This document shows positions 20,889 to 28,819 of a stretch of 29,111 bases of DNA, in pieces; the first letter of the stretch is position 1; each line of letters starts with the position of its first letter. The DNA is taken from the IMG/VR virus record IMGVR_UViG_3300042387_000583, positions 1 through 29,111 of that record. One strand, written 5' to 3'. This DNA comes from a virus. Below the pieces are notes generated by a model that worked only from the letters and a program-made list of their open reading frames with translations, made no database searches and was not told the DNA's origin. A program made the translations under genes and the position numbers.

Positions 20889-21199
20889 TCCTGAAGTCTG
20901 TGGCGCAGGCTTAGAAAGTCGTCCTCTAACAACATGACATAATTTTCGTCATTTAGGTGGAAGCCAAGGACGGGCATTCGACTGTCAAGAATTGCTTCTT
21001 CAACAATCTTTTCTAAGACCTTTGCCTTTACGGTAAAGGAGGCTTTGCCAGTCCATTTATGTTCTATCAATAAGTCTTTTGAACGGACATCGCCTTTACG
21101 ATTCCAAAAGCCACCGCTTGCAGCATTTCTTTTGCCGCCGATAACTTTTGCTAATCGGTCCTCGTGCTTCCTAGACTGACGTTGTCCCTTAGTTGGCAT
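20861..21199 (-). CDS. Small PD-(D/E)XK nuclease, resolvase-like
   Basis: 112 residues from the ATG at 21199 (MPTKGQRQSRKHE); an earlier ATG at 21229 would give 122 residues and a longer overlap with the RecA-like gene. RKHEDRLAKVIGG supplies a helix with Glu, and GDVRSKDLLIEHKWT gives the Asp and ExK pair, as in the Hjc/VRR-type PD-(D/E)XK nucleases. The basic N-terminus would suit DNA binding. It overlaps both the RecA-like and the WhiB genes. Junction resolution or single-strand cleavage are both possible. Confidence 0.7.
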   Translation of the reverse strand: MPTKGQRQSRKHEDRLAKVIGGKRNAASGGFWNRKGDVRSKDLLIEHKWTGKASFTVKAKVLEKIVEEAILDSRMPVLGFHLNDENYVMLLEDDFLSLRHRLQECSCTKATK

Positions 21200-22241
21200 T
21201 TTCCAACTCAGCAACATGCTTAGACCCAACTTTGACGCTTTCTAAAACGTCACGTTCAAGGTTCTCGCGAAGGTCAATATCCTCCCGGATACTATCTAGC
21301 ATAGCATCTGCGCCCTGCCATTGCTTTCCGCTGTATCGGTAATACGCGCCGGCTCTAACAATAACTTTATTTAAAATACCTAAAGCAACTATTTCTTTAG
21401 CAAAGTCATAGTGCCCAGCAGGTACTATTCCACCTTCTGCAAAATAAAAATCAACAAATGCTGGCTCTGATATAGGGGCTGATTTATTTTTAAGACTACG
21501 AATCTTTATAGTCTGTCCTATGCGACGTTTTTCTTGTCCAGTTCCTTCTTCTAACCATTCATCTCTTTTTACTTCAAGACGAGTGAAGAAGAAATAATCT
21601 TTAGCTTTACCACCTGGGGTAGTTCTTGGGTCTCCGTACATAACACCAATACTCATACGATATTGATTAATAATAATTCCAATAAATGGTCTTTCTTTTT
21701 CAACCATACTTCTTTTACCAACATGCTCTACTTTGCGAAAGAACTTACCTGTTAATAAAGCACCTCGTCCTACGGTTGCTTCATCCATATCTTTTTCTTC
21801 TTCAGTTGTTGGAACTAATGCTGGAAGTGAATCAATAACAACGCAATCTACTTCTTTAGTTTCTACAAGGTTTATAGCAACTGAATAAGCTTCTTCCATA
21901 ACATTTGTAGATACAACATATATACGACTGACATCTACTCCACACATTTCAGCATATGCAGGAACCCATTGTTCTGCGGCAATCCATACGGTTGTGAAGT
22001 TAGGGTCACGTTTTTGATTAGCAGCAATAGTTTTTAAAGCAATAGCAGTTTTACCATTACTTGCTTCTCCTACAATTTCATGCCATTGATTAGCTGGCCA
22101 TCCCCCACCTAAAACTACATCTAAAGCAAGTGAGCCAGAAGGCATACGGCTCATATAGTCTTCTCTAATTTCAGACCCAAGAATTACTGTGTTATCACCA
22201 AATTGTTTATTAATATTTGCCAGTACTTTTATTAGACTCAT
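21189..22241 (-). CDS. recA: RecA-like recombinase
   Basis: A 350-residue RecA-fold ATPase that would load on single-stranded DNA and promote strand exchange. Walker A is GEASNGKT (58-65); AAEQWVP (about 88-94) holds the likely catalytic Glu; Walker B is CVVIDSLPAL (133-142); and INQYRMSIGVMYGDPRTTPGG (about 190-210) corresponds to the RecA loop-L2 region (NQxRxxxGxxxGxPExTxGG). The C-terminal 60 residues carry a small acidic domain. Its length is near that of bacterial RecA (about 350), but it is a diverged phage type. Its start directly abuts the zinc-ribbon gene upstream. Confidence 0.9.
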   Translation of the reverse strand: MSLIKVLANINKQFGDNTVILGSEIREDYMSRMPSGSLALDVVLGGGWPANQWHEIVGEASNGKTAIALKTIAANQKRDPNFTTVWIAAEQWVPAYAEMCGVDVSRIYVVSTNVMEEAYSVAINLVETKEVDCVVIDSLPALVPTTEEEKDMDEATVGRGALLTGKFFRKVEHVGKRSMVEKERPFIGIIINQYRMSIGVMYGDPRTTPGGKAKDYFFFTRLEVKRDEWLEEGTGQEKRRIGQTIKIRSLKNKSAPISEPAFVDFYFAEGGIVPAGHYDFAKEIVALGILNKVIVRAGAYYRYSGKQWQGADAMLDSIREDIDLRENLERDVLESVKVGSKHVAELENAN

Positions 22242-22618
22242 TATTCAATCTTTCCTATGATGCCTTGTGGGTTAAAGTTATTTGTAGTTGATATTTGTTT
22301 TGCTGCTTGAGTTGGTCCATCTACTGGGACTCTTGCACCTGGCATTCCTGTACCAGATTGTGTTATTGGATACCCACAGTCATAACAACGAGGTCTTACT
22401 CCGGGCGCACCACTTCCGTAATTACCACTACCACAACCTGGACAACGGTTAATAGTAGTTGCACTTTCAGGAAGTCTGCGGTCTTGTATCTGTTCTTGCG
22501 GATAATAAGGTTGAGTTGGTTGTTGAGTTGGAGGCGTTGTAAATTGCCTTGGTTGTTGCTGTTGTGGTTGATTTGTAGGAGTTGTACCTAATTTATTTGC
22601 CCACCAATTACTGCTCAT
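22241..22618 (-). CDS. Gln/Pro-rich zinc-ribbon protein
   Basis: A 125-residue protein. Residues 10-45 are very rich in Gln, Pro and Thr and are probably disordered. A zinc ribbon follows: CPGC (about 59-62) and CYDC (about 78-81). A short C-terminal tail ends GIIGKIE. Such a flexible arm plus ribbon is common next to recA and polA in actinophages and may bind single-stranded DNA or replication proteins; that is inference from position. One-base overlap with the recA start. Confidence 0.6.
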   Translation of the reverse strand: MSSNWWANKLGTTPTNQPQQQQPRQFTTPPTQQPTQPYYPQEQIQDRRLPESATTINRCPGCGSGNYGSGAPGVRPRCYDCGYPITQSGTGMPGARVPVDGPTQAAKQISTTNNFNPQGIIGKIE

Positions 22619-23048
22619 CTAGCTCCTCGATTTCGTATTCTTCAAATTCAGCCCCACCGTGGTCAAGTATGGCAAGTTCCATACCTGCTGAAATAGCTGC
22701 AGTTATTGCTGAAAATGATATGTGTCTAAAAGTATTTCTTAAATTTTCTTCCATCTCTTCAAGATTTAAAGTTCCATTAGAACCATTTACTAATATTTCT
22801 GTTGAAGGTCTTTGAACAGCAACTAAAACTTGTGCATTAATTTCAGAAATATTATCTATAAATGGTAATAAACTAACTAATTCAGACATACGATTATCGC
22901 TGTCTTCTATTTCTTTTTCTTCTCCTTCTTGGCTAATAGGATTTAATCCAAGAATTTCTGCAATTTTATTTGGATGTACAACTTCTAAATCGTACAAATA
23001 CCACCTAACTAAAGTGGTAAAAGGAATAGGATGTAAAGAATCGGTCAC
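22608..23048 (-). CDS. Acidic protein of unknown function
   Basis: A 146-residue, strongly acidic protein. The N-terminal part (5-35, PFTTLVRWYLYDLEVVHPNKIAEILGLNPIS) may be a small helical domain; the middle is helical with long Glu/Ile stretches, and the C-terminus (about 133-146) is almost all Glu/Asp/Tyr. It lies between polA and the zinc-ribbon gene, overlapping both (four bases with polA). Acidic tails next to polymerase genes can mimic DNA or bind SSB partners, but nothing here shows that. Confidence 0.6.
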   Translation of the reverse strand: MTDSLHPIPFTTLVRWYLYDLEVVHPNKIAEILGLNPISQEGEEKEIEDSDNRMSELVSLLPFIDNISEINAQVLVAVQRPSTEILVNGSNGTLNLEEMEENLRNTFRHISFSAITAAISAGMELAILDHGGAEFEEYEIEELDEQ

Positions 23049-25021
23049 TTAGCTTCTCCCCATTTTTGAACTACTTTTATATCTGCTACCAAGGGAATGT
23101 TTAACACTTTTATACCTTCCATAGCATCTTTAATTGCAGTCGTTGATTCTTCAACCAGCCTATCAGGAGTAAGTGTGACTAGTTCGTCGTGAACCGTTAA
23201 TAAGAGTTTCGCGCCTTCTGGTAAAGCAGCGTTGGCCCTCACCATGGCAACTTTAATAATGTCTGCAGCAGTGCCTTGAATACGAGTATTAAACGCCTGA
23301 CGTTCAGCACCTGCTTTTAACCCTGGGTCTCGTGATAGTAATTCTGGTAAATATCTCTTTCTACCTAAAATTGTGGTTATGTGAGGCGGCCTACTGTTTC
23401 TAGCAACACCAATAATCTTTTGTCTGTATCTATTTACTGAAGTAAAGTTAGCCCCAAAATCATCTAGTAATGTTCTAGCCTCTCGTACGCTGCAACCTAT
23501 TTGCCTAGCTATTTTGTCTGGACCTACTCCGTAAGCCATCGCTAGCACTAGTACCTTCCCAGCTTTTCTATCTACTCCCATAGTGTTTCCTACGGTTGTA
23601 TAAATATCTCCACCTTCTTGGTAGTTCTTTAACATAATTGGGTCTTCTGACATAGAAGCAATAATGCGAGGTTCAATCTGTGAATAGTCAGCAACAATCA
23701 ACTTATAACCTTCTGGAGCTATAAATAAATTTCTAATAGCTTTACCATGGGCTGTATGAGGGGCTGGTACGTTTTGTAAATTTGGGTTACGACTTGAGAA
23801 TCTACCTGTCTCAGCTCCGTGTTGAATGAAATCACAATGAATGCGACCATCTACTAATAAACTTTCTTTATAGTCGGTCTTAGATTTTCCATTAACAGTT
23901 CTAATTACTTCCCCGCCTAAATAAGGAATAACATAAGTTGTTAATAATTTATTTAAATCTGAATATTCTAAAAGAGCGTCTACTAATTCGTCTCTACCTC
24001 TAAAAGCCTCAAGGGCTTCAGAAGACACTGAATAATCTGATACTGATAAATCTATACCTTCGTCATCTTTTTTCTTCCCCTTGCCTGTTAAAACGTGGGT
24101 CTTTAAACCTCGGCCACCTTGGTCTTTAGGACCATATAACTTTGCTTGCTTTTCTTGGTTAGAATTAATATTAAAAAATCCAGCAATTTTGTAAATAGTT
24201 TCTCTTGCTTTTTCTATATCAACTTCTAATAAATCTTTAAGTTCTTGTAGGGCTTTCATATCTATTGGTGCACCAGTAAGCTTCATTTCGCAAAGGACTG
24301 CTAGAACATCCATCTCTAATTTAAATACATTATGTACTGCTTGTTCTTTAATCTTTGGTGTTAAAACTTTCCACAACATAAATGTGTATTTAGAATCTAA
24401 ATAAGCATACTTAGCAACCTCAGTAAAGGAATACTTCTCTACTTCTTTTCCAATACCTTTAACCATCTCATAGTTAAACTCTCTCTTTAAACAATCGTCA
24501 AGACCTACTTTATTTTTATTACGGTTGTCTACAATAAATGAAGCAATCATTGTGTCAAAGTAAGGACCTACTGGAACTTTATTGTCAAAATATTTAGCAA
24601 CAGAAGTTAAATCAAATACAAGATTGTGACCTATTTTTAAAATATCTTTATTAAACATTAAAGGTTTTAATGCTTTAAATACCTCAGCCGGAAACAATTG
24701 TTTAGGAGCTTCACCAAATAAAACAGTTGACTTTCTTTTATCTCTTGAGTAATCACTTGGTCTTACTTCTAATCCTTTAGCAACACGCTTCTCACCTTGA
24801 CCAGTAAGAGGAAATAGTTCTTCTAAAAATTCTCCGTTTGGATGTCCCATAGGAATAACATCACATCTACCATAGGTTGCAAGGGTAATCCATAAAACTT
24901 CATTAACGACTGTAACGCCTCTGCGTGGACCTACTGTTTCAACGTCATAAGCAAAAGCATCTTGAGTTAGATAATGACTAACCATTTCGTTTAATTGGTC
25001 AGTAGTGGTAATTATATTCAT
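23045..25021 (-). CDS. polA: Family A DNA polymerase with 3'-5' exonuclease
   Basis: A 658-residue replicative polymerase of the phage Pol I type, with proofreading but no 5'-3' nuclease domain. Exonuclease: Asp26 and Glu28 in YDVET, HNLVFD (132-137), and YAYLD (205-209). Polymerase: TGRFSSRNPNLQNVP (405-419); motif A VADYSQIEPR with Asp445; motif B R485...K489...Y497-G498; motif C VHDE with Asp612. At the position equivalent to E. coli Phe762 (Tyr526 in T7) the residue is Leu493, which lowers speed in studied enzymes and has been linked to temperate or slow-replicating phages. No ribosome binding site is visible; instead a strong hairpin lies just upstream. Confidence 0.96.
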   Translation of the reverse strand: MNIITTTDQLNEMVSHYLTQDAFAYDVETVGPRRGVTVVNEVLWITLATYGRCDVIPMGHPNGEFLEELFPLTGQGEKRVAKGLEVRPSDYSRDKRKSTVLFGEAPKQLFPAEVFKALKPLMFNKDILKIGHNLVFDLTSVAKYFDNKVPVGPYFDTMIASFIVDNRNKNKVGLDDCLKREFNYEMVKGIGKEVEKYSFTEVAKYAYLDSKYTFMLWKVLTPKIKEQAVHNVFKLEMDVLAVLCEMKLTGAPIDMKALQELKDLLEVDIEKARETIYKIAGFFNINSNQEKQAKLYGPKDQGGRGLKTHVLTGKGKKKDDEGIDLSVSDYSVSSEALEAFRGRDELVDALLEYSDLNKLLTTYVIPYLGGEVIRTVNGKSKTDYKESLLVDGRIHCDFIQHGAETGRFSSRNPNLQNVPAPHTAHGKAIRNLFIAPEGYKLIVADYSQIEPRIIASMSEDPIMLKNYQEGGDIYTTVGNTMGVDRKAGKVLVLAMAYGVGPDKIARQIGCSVREARTLLDDFGANFTSVNRYRQKIIGVARNSRPPHITTILGRKRYLPELLSRDPGLKAGAERQAFNTRIQGTAADIIKVAMVRANAALPEGAKLLLTVHDELVTLTPDRLVEESTTAIKDAMEGIKVLNIPLVADIKVVQKWGEAK

Positions 25022-25036
25022 AAATAGTTTAGGGCC

Positions 25037-25068
25037 CAGGGGCTGAGAAAGGGGAGAGTCAGCCCCTG
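25037..25068 (-). other. 10-bp hairpin upstream of polA
   Basis: CAGGGGCTGA (25037-25046) pairs perfectly with TCAGCCCCTG (25059-25068) around a 12-base loop. In the leftward transcript it ends 15 bases before the polA ATG; no T-run follows, so it is not a simple terminator. It may control polymerase translation or mRNA stability. Confidence 0.6.
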
Positions 25069-25085
25069 AGCGGTCTAATGTTTGC

Positions 25086-25730
25086 CTATCTATCCATTAG
25101 TTCTTCAGCAATGGCAAGCAAATCTGTGTAAGAAGTTTGCTTGATTGTTGAATAAGAAAATGGTTCCATTGAAGCAATTGCATTTGCAGCAGTTGCTGGG
25201 TCGATACCATAATCTTCTGCCAAGTCGCGTTCTTTAATTGCGACTACATGGTAGACAGTGCTTTGTTTTACGCCTGAACGGCTTATTGCCCAATAATTTT
25301 TATTTAAAGGACCTTGTGGTGTTGAGTTAACCATGTGCAAAGTCTTAAACAAACGAGGAGAAGCGATAATCATTTGCTTCTGCGCTGGAGTTATGCTTAA
25401 GTTAGCAACAGTAAACCCACGCTTGTCTTCTGGGCGATGGCGCAACTTAAGACATAATGGGCATTCTGCACCCAAACATACATAAGATTTGCGACCAGCC
25501 TTTTCAGTCAAGAAATGCTGTCTGTAACTTGCGAACGGACCATTAGGGTCAAGAAACTTAACCACTTGTAATTCTTCGCTGTGTTTAAATTCAACTGGAA
25601 AATCGCCAGTAGGAGGTGTTAATTTCTCCGCAGCTTCCCAGCCTGATTGAACTGCTGAACTTGTTGCTTGTTCAGGTCTTGCATCAACCATATATGTGTC
25701 AATGCCTGGTACTTCTTGTTGTATAGCCAT
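25086..25730 (-). CDS. Probable single-strand DNA-binding protein
   Basis: A 214-residue protein directly upstream of the polymerase. It has a zinc knuckle, CLGAECPLC (85-93) with His98, inside a likely OB-fold region (about 45-170). Zinc knuckles in phage SSBs of the gp32 type have this kind of spacing. The C-terminus is acidic (AIAEELMDR), less so than the classical SSB tail. Position and architecture support an SSB role: coating single strands for polymerase, helicase and RecA. The family is not shown by sequence identity that I can see. Confidence 0.6.
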   Translation of the reverse strand: MAIQQEVPGIDTYMVDARPEQATSSAVQSGWEAAEKLTPPTGDFPVEFKHSEELQVVKFLDPNGPFASYRQHFLTEKAGRKSYVCLGAECPLCLKLRHRPEDKRGFTVANLSITPAQKQMIIASPRLFKTLHMVNSTPQGPLNKNYWAISRSGVKQSTVYHVVAIKERDLAEDYGIDPATAANAIASMEPFSYSTIKQTSYTDLLAIAEELMDR

Positions 25731-25734
25731 TTAT

Positions 25735-26217
25735 TCATCTCTTTTCATCTGTTGTCATCTTATTTTCATCCTCGCGAATTTTATTCCACGAGTCAACTAG
25801 GTTTTTTGTAACCTGTTGATGTTGAGACCAGTTTATCCTTTTTTCTTCAAAAAGTCTATTCTGATTAAATATCTCAACAGCTGCCTCAATCATACGTCTG
25901 CTGTACAAACGACGACCTCGGTATTCCTCCCCTGACTTAGTTGTCGTGGAAGGAAGTCTATAAGGGGATTGGGGAAGATACCCTTCCTTAATCCATGACC
26001 GTATAGTTACTAACGGCCTGTTTAAAGCTTTACATAAAGAACCAATAAGAAACATATCAACCTGTGTACCGTTAGGCAAAGTAGTTTTTCTAGGTTTGGA
26101 ATCCCAATCTAGTATTTGTACTTCTTTTTTTGGTTTAGGTTCTTTGCGTTTTCTTTTACTACCTGGATAGTAAATATCTATATCGCTAAAAAACTTTTCA
26201 ATATTTTCTTCGGTCAT
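25735..26217 (-). CDS. MerR-like DNA-binding protein
   Basis: A 160-residue protein. Residues 1-50 are charged with a Lys-rich KRKRKEPKPKK block. Residues 53-115 look like a MerR/excisionase-type winged helix: FLIGSLCKALNRPLVTIRSWIKEGYLP gives the helix-turn-helix with the family's typical W and G, and YRGRRLYS gives the wing and strand. The rest is helical. Such proteins in phages act as regulators or recombination directionality factors. It overlaps the upstream gene by four bases and the SSB gene follows five bases later. Confidence 0.7.
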   Translation of the reverse strand: MTEENIEKFFSDIDIYYPGSKRKRKEPKPKKEVQILDWDSKPRKTTLPNGTQVDMFLIGSLCKALNRPLVTIRSWIKEGYLPQSPYRLPSTTTKSGEEYRGRRLYSRRMIEAAVEIFNQNRLFEEKRINWSQHQQVTKNLVDSWNKIREDENKMTTDEKR

Positions 26218-26624
26218 TGTTTGACTAATAACGCGTAAGTAATCTTTGATGGAAACATTTCATCTACTTCTTGTTCGGTGATTAAACCTTCATAGTAAGC
26301 AGCCATAATCTCATCTTCATTAATAGTAGGTACTAACTTAATGCATCGGTCTTTAATTCCTTTTGCATCAAGAATAGATTCTGCTTTATCTATATCTAAA
26401 GATTTAGAAATCCTTTTTTGATGAACAACAGTAATTCTGGTTAAACCAGATTTTTCGTCATTAATTTCAGCAACAATGTGCCCACGACTATCTTCTTCGC
26501 CTATTTCTAATAACGATTCAATAACTCGTTTTTTAATTTCAGTTTGGCGTTGATTTAAAAATTCAACTTCATCTTTAAGTACTATGTATTGTTTAACTTC
26601 TTCTTTAAGTTTTTCTAAAGACAT
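26214..26624 (-). CDS. Coiled-coil protein of unknown function
   Basis: A 136-residue protein. The first 45 residues are a charged amphipathic helix likely to form a coiled coil; RGHIVAEINDEKSGLTRITVVHQKRISKSLD (about 47-77) gives a beta pair; then DKAESILDAKG and ITEQEVDEMFP indicate helices. The ribosome binding site is strong (AGAAGGGGG). It is vaguely like host-nuclease inhibitor Gam in its long N-terminal helix, but the match is too weak to name. It sits among DNA-replication genes. Confidence 0.6.
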   Translation of the reverse strand: MSLEKLKEEVKQYIVLKDEVEFLNQRQTEIKKRVIESLLEIGEEDSRGHIVAEINDEKSGLTRITVVHQKRISKSLDIDKAESILDAKGIKDRCIKLVPTINEDEIMAAYYEGLITEQEVDEMFPSKITYALLVKQ

Positions 26625-26681
26625 CTTGTACCCCCTTCTAGGCTACGTGAATAACTTACCACTAGCCAAAAGGAGATGCAA

Positions 26682-26819
26682 CTATCGCTTTCCGGTGTTT
26701 CCTCGGTATCCTGTCTTTTTCTTATTCATGCTTCCTGGGACATGATAGCCCGACTTTTTAGGAACATGCTTTTTTCTAATTTCTAAAGATTTAACAATTT
26801 TATCTAAATGTTTTCCCAT
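26682..26819 (-). CDS. Very small, very basic protein
   Basis: A 45-residue protein with a high share of Lys, Arg and His (MGKHLDKIVK ... NTGKR). The first 16 residues form a possible amphipathic helix. The start is fixed by a TAATG overlap with the stop of the ribbon-helix-helix gene. No hydrophobic segment and no Cys. It may bind nucleic acid or act as a partner of the ribbon-helix-helix protein; both are inference. Confidence 0.5.
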   Translation of the reverse strand: MGKHLDKIVKSLEIRKKHVPKKSGYHVPGSMNKKKTGYRGNTGKR

Positions 26820-26989
26820 TAAAAAATATCCTCTTCGTACACAACGTCTTCTGCTAAATATTTTTCTAAAGCCTCAATAATAACACTGGTAACAGTGCGT
26901 TCGTCGGCAGCGGCCTTATATTGGACAGCTTGCCATAGGTCATCGGCTACCCGAATAGTGCGAGTAGGGGTTTTTGGGGCGTTAGGCAT
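26819..26989 (-). CDS. Ribbon-helix-helix (CopG/Arc-type) protein
   Basis: A 56-residue protein. TRTIRVADDLWQAVQYKAAA followed by DERTVTSVIIEALEKYLAED (about 9-48) matches the ribbon-helix-helix fold: one strand with alternating basic and hydrophobic residues, then helices with Trp/Val and Ile/Leu at the core positions. Such proteins dimerise and bind DNA as repressors or antitoxins. A very basic 45-residue gene follows through a TAATG overlap. There is no known toxin next to it, so a regulator is more likely than a toxin-antitoxin pair. Confidence 0.7.
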   Translation of the reverse strand: MPNAPKTPTRTIRVADDLWQAVQYKAAADERTVTSVIIEALEKYLAEDVVYEEDIF

Positions 26990-27008
26990 ACACCCTAGGT
27001 TATAGGAA

Positions 27009-27230
27009 TTAAGGAGCGCTGTGTGGCTCTGTAGCCCACATAGGTTCTTGATAAGGCACTTCTGCCTTTGGAAGGCCGTTTAAAACGATGTCAGCAGCCA
27101 CATGTAGCCCGGCAACAAAGTTGTTTGATAAGCCTATTTTTAAGCAATGGTCTGCGTACCTTTGAATCTCCATGGCTATATCAGATTTGGCCGTAGTCAC
27201 TTCTGCAGAACAATCTTTCCAGTCTTCCAT
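27009..27230 (-). CDS. Small protein of unknown function
   Basis: A 73-residue acidic, helical protein (MEDWKDCSAEVTT...). Its central part, DIAMEIQRYADHCLKIGLSNNFVAGLHVAADIVLNGL (about 17-53), reads as two helices with a short turn. Two Cys lie at 7 and 29. It starts with a TAATG overlap after the helicase gene and stops 19 bases before the ribbon-helix-helix start. No family recognised. Confidence 0.6.
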   Translation of the reverse strand: MEDWKDCSAEVTTAKSDIAMEIQRYADHCLKIGLSNNFVAGLHVAADIVLNGLPKAEVPYQEPMWATEPHSAP

Positions 27231-28819
27231 TAAACCGACTCTCCTTGTAAGAACTTACTTAAACTTTGTACAGTAAGTTTAACACCCCCTTTGTCATCTA
27301 TACCTTCTCCGTCAATAACGGCGTTTGCAACAGCATTCTTTTGTTGAAGCATGTCATGCTGCCTAACTTCTATTGAGCCACCCATAAGTAAATCTTGAAT
27401 AACAATAGATTCCCAAGTAGAAGATGCTCGTTTAATACGGCCGTTACGTTGAGCTGCCGAACCTGATGACCAAGGAAGGTCGTAATTTATGAGGAGATTA
27501 GCTGCAGGCAAATCGACGCCGTAACCACCAGCGTCACTAGAAATAAGTACACGCACAGAAGAATCTTCGTTGAACGCAATTTTATTTTCCTCTTTAGTTC
27601 TAGCGTCTAATTTTCCTGAATAAAGCCTACATCTTTTAGGGCCTAGTTTCTCAGCAATCTTGTCCAACATATCTACATAAGAAGCAAATATTACAACCTT
27701 ATGGTTGTCATTTTGTTCTAAAAAATCTAAAGCATATTCTGTCATTGTTTCTAATTTATTAGAAGTTTTTATATCTTCTAGTAAACCGCTTTCAAACAAC
27801 TCATTAGCGTAAGAAGAGCCTTCACCATTCATTTGTTTAAACTTTTGAGCACTGGTTCTTAATAGGTCTGGGTGTGAGCATAACATTTTCAATGCACCAA
27901 TTTTAGACATAATTTTTCCACGCATCTCGTCTTCTGGTCCACCAGATTTAGATTCAAGTCCGTAATGAGACATTATGTTAAAAGAACTACCAAATAAATC
28001 TTGAGCTTCTTGTAAATCGTATAAAAGGTCAGTCTTTATTTTTTCGTATAGTTTTGCGCTTTTTCTGTCGAACGGGACGACAAGCGGGTCATTATGGATA
28101 GTGTCTGGAAGGTATGGGGCAACGTCCGGGTCTTTTTGAGCTTTTCGTACGCAAGCTGTACTAAGACGAGTATGAAGAGTAGGAAGATTCCTATAACGCT
28201 CAACACCGCCCCAGTTATTACGGACAATAAACGCTTGGTCAAATAAATCAAACCTTCCTAATACCTCGGCATCTACAAACTGCATAATACTAAACAACTC
28301 TTCTGGTTTACCATTCTCAATAGGTGTGCCTGTAAGAGCAAACTTAAATGGAGAAGTTCCTAAACGCTTGGTGTACTTAGAGCGCTTAGACCTAAAAGAC
28401 TTAATAGCAGTAGCCTCATCTAATACTACAAACCCTCTTGGTAATTTTTTAATCAAATCCCAATCGTTAACCACTTGTTCATAATTCATAATTACATAAT
28501 CTACTTTGGTTTCTTTCCAGTTATACGCTTCTTGGTATTGAGACTGGCGTTTTGCTTTAGAACCATCTATGACTATGGCTTTAGAAGTATCATTAGTAAA
28601 TTTTTTAATTTGATTAGCCCATTGATATTTAAGACTAGATAAGCAAACGACTATTCCAGGCTCTTTTACTTTTCCTTCATCCATTAACCGCTCAATAGCA
28701 GCAATAGTTATAACAGTTTTACCAAGACCTAAATCGTATGCAACAAGCATCTTAGTTCTTTGGCACATTTTGTCTACAGCTTCTGGTTGATAAGGAAGAA
28801 GAGTTCCTTTAAAACTCAT
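27230..28819 (-). CDS. SNF2-family DEAD/H-box helicase
   Basis: A 529-residue SF2 ATPase of the SNF2 type. Motif I DLGLGKT (29-35); Ia LSSLKYQW; II LDEA (133-136); III LTGTP (162-166); IV/V KVVIFASY and LISSDAGGYGVDL; VI QRNGRIKR near 470-477. Domains run about 1-220 and 300-480. Such phage enzymes remodel or unwind DNA, or translocate on duplex DNA, near the replication fork. It follows the primase by a four-base overlap, which supports a role in replication; SNF2 proteins usually do not separate strands, so the exact action is uncertain. Confidence 0.9.
   Translation of the reverse strand: MSFKGTLLPYQPEAVDKMCQRTKMLVAYDLGLGKTVITIAAIERLMDEGKVKEPGIVVCLSSLKYQWANQIKKFTNDTSKAIVIDGSKAKRQSQYQEAYNWKETKVDYVIMNYEQVVNDWDLIKKLPRGFVVLDEATAIKSFRSKRSKYTKRLGTSPFKFALTGTPIENGKPEELFSIMQFVDAEVLGRFDLFDQAFIVRNNWGGVERYRNLPTLHTRLSTACVRKAQKDPDVAPYLPDTIHNDPLVVPFDRKSAKLYEKIKTDLLYDLQEAQDLFGSSFNIMSHYGLESKSGGPEDEMRGKIMSKIGALKMLCSHPDLLRTSAQKFKQMNGEGSSYANELFESGLLEDIKTSNKLETMTEYALDFLEQNDNHKVVIFASYVDMLDKIAEKLGPKRCRLYSGKLDARTKEENKIAFNEDSSVRVLISSDAGGYGVDLPAANLLINYDLPWSSGSAAQRNGRIKRASSTWESIVIQDLLMGGSIEVRQHDMLQQKNAVANAVIDGEGIDDKGGVKLTVQSLSKFLQGESV

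Noticed and set aside
22295-22815. Rightward frames of 98 and 77 codons opposite the zinc-ribbon and acidic genes
   Set aside because: They are Ser/Trp/Thr-rich antisense translations of a Gln/Pro-rich and a Glu-rich protein and do not fit the coupled leftward gene order.
26819-26989. A toxin-antitoxin module
   Set aside because: The ribbon-helix-helix protein could be an antitoxin, but the adjacent 45-residue protein lacks any recognised toxin feature, so the module is not claimed as a feature.
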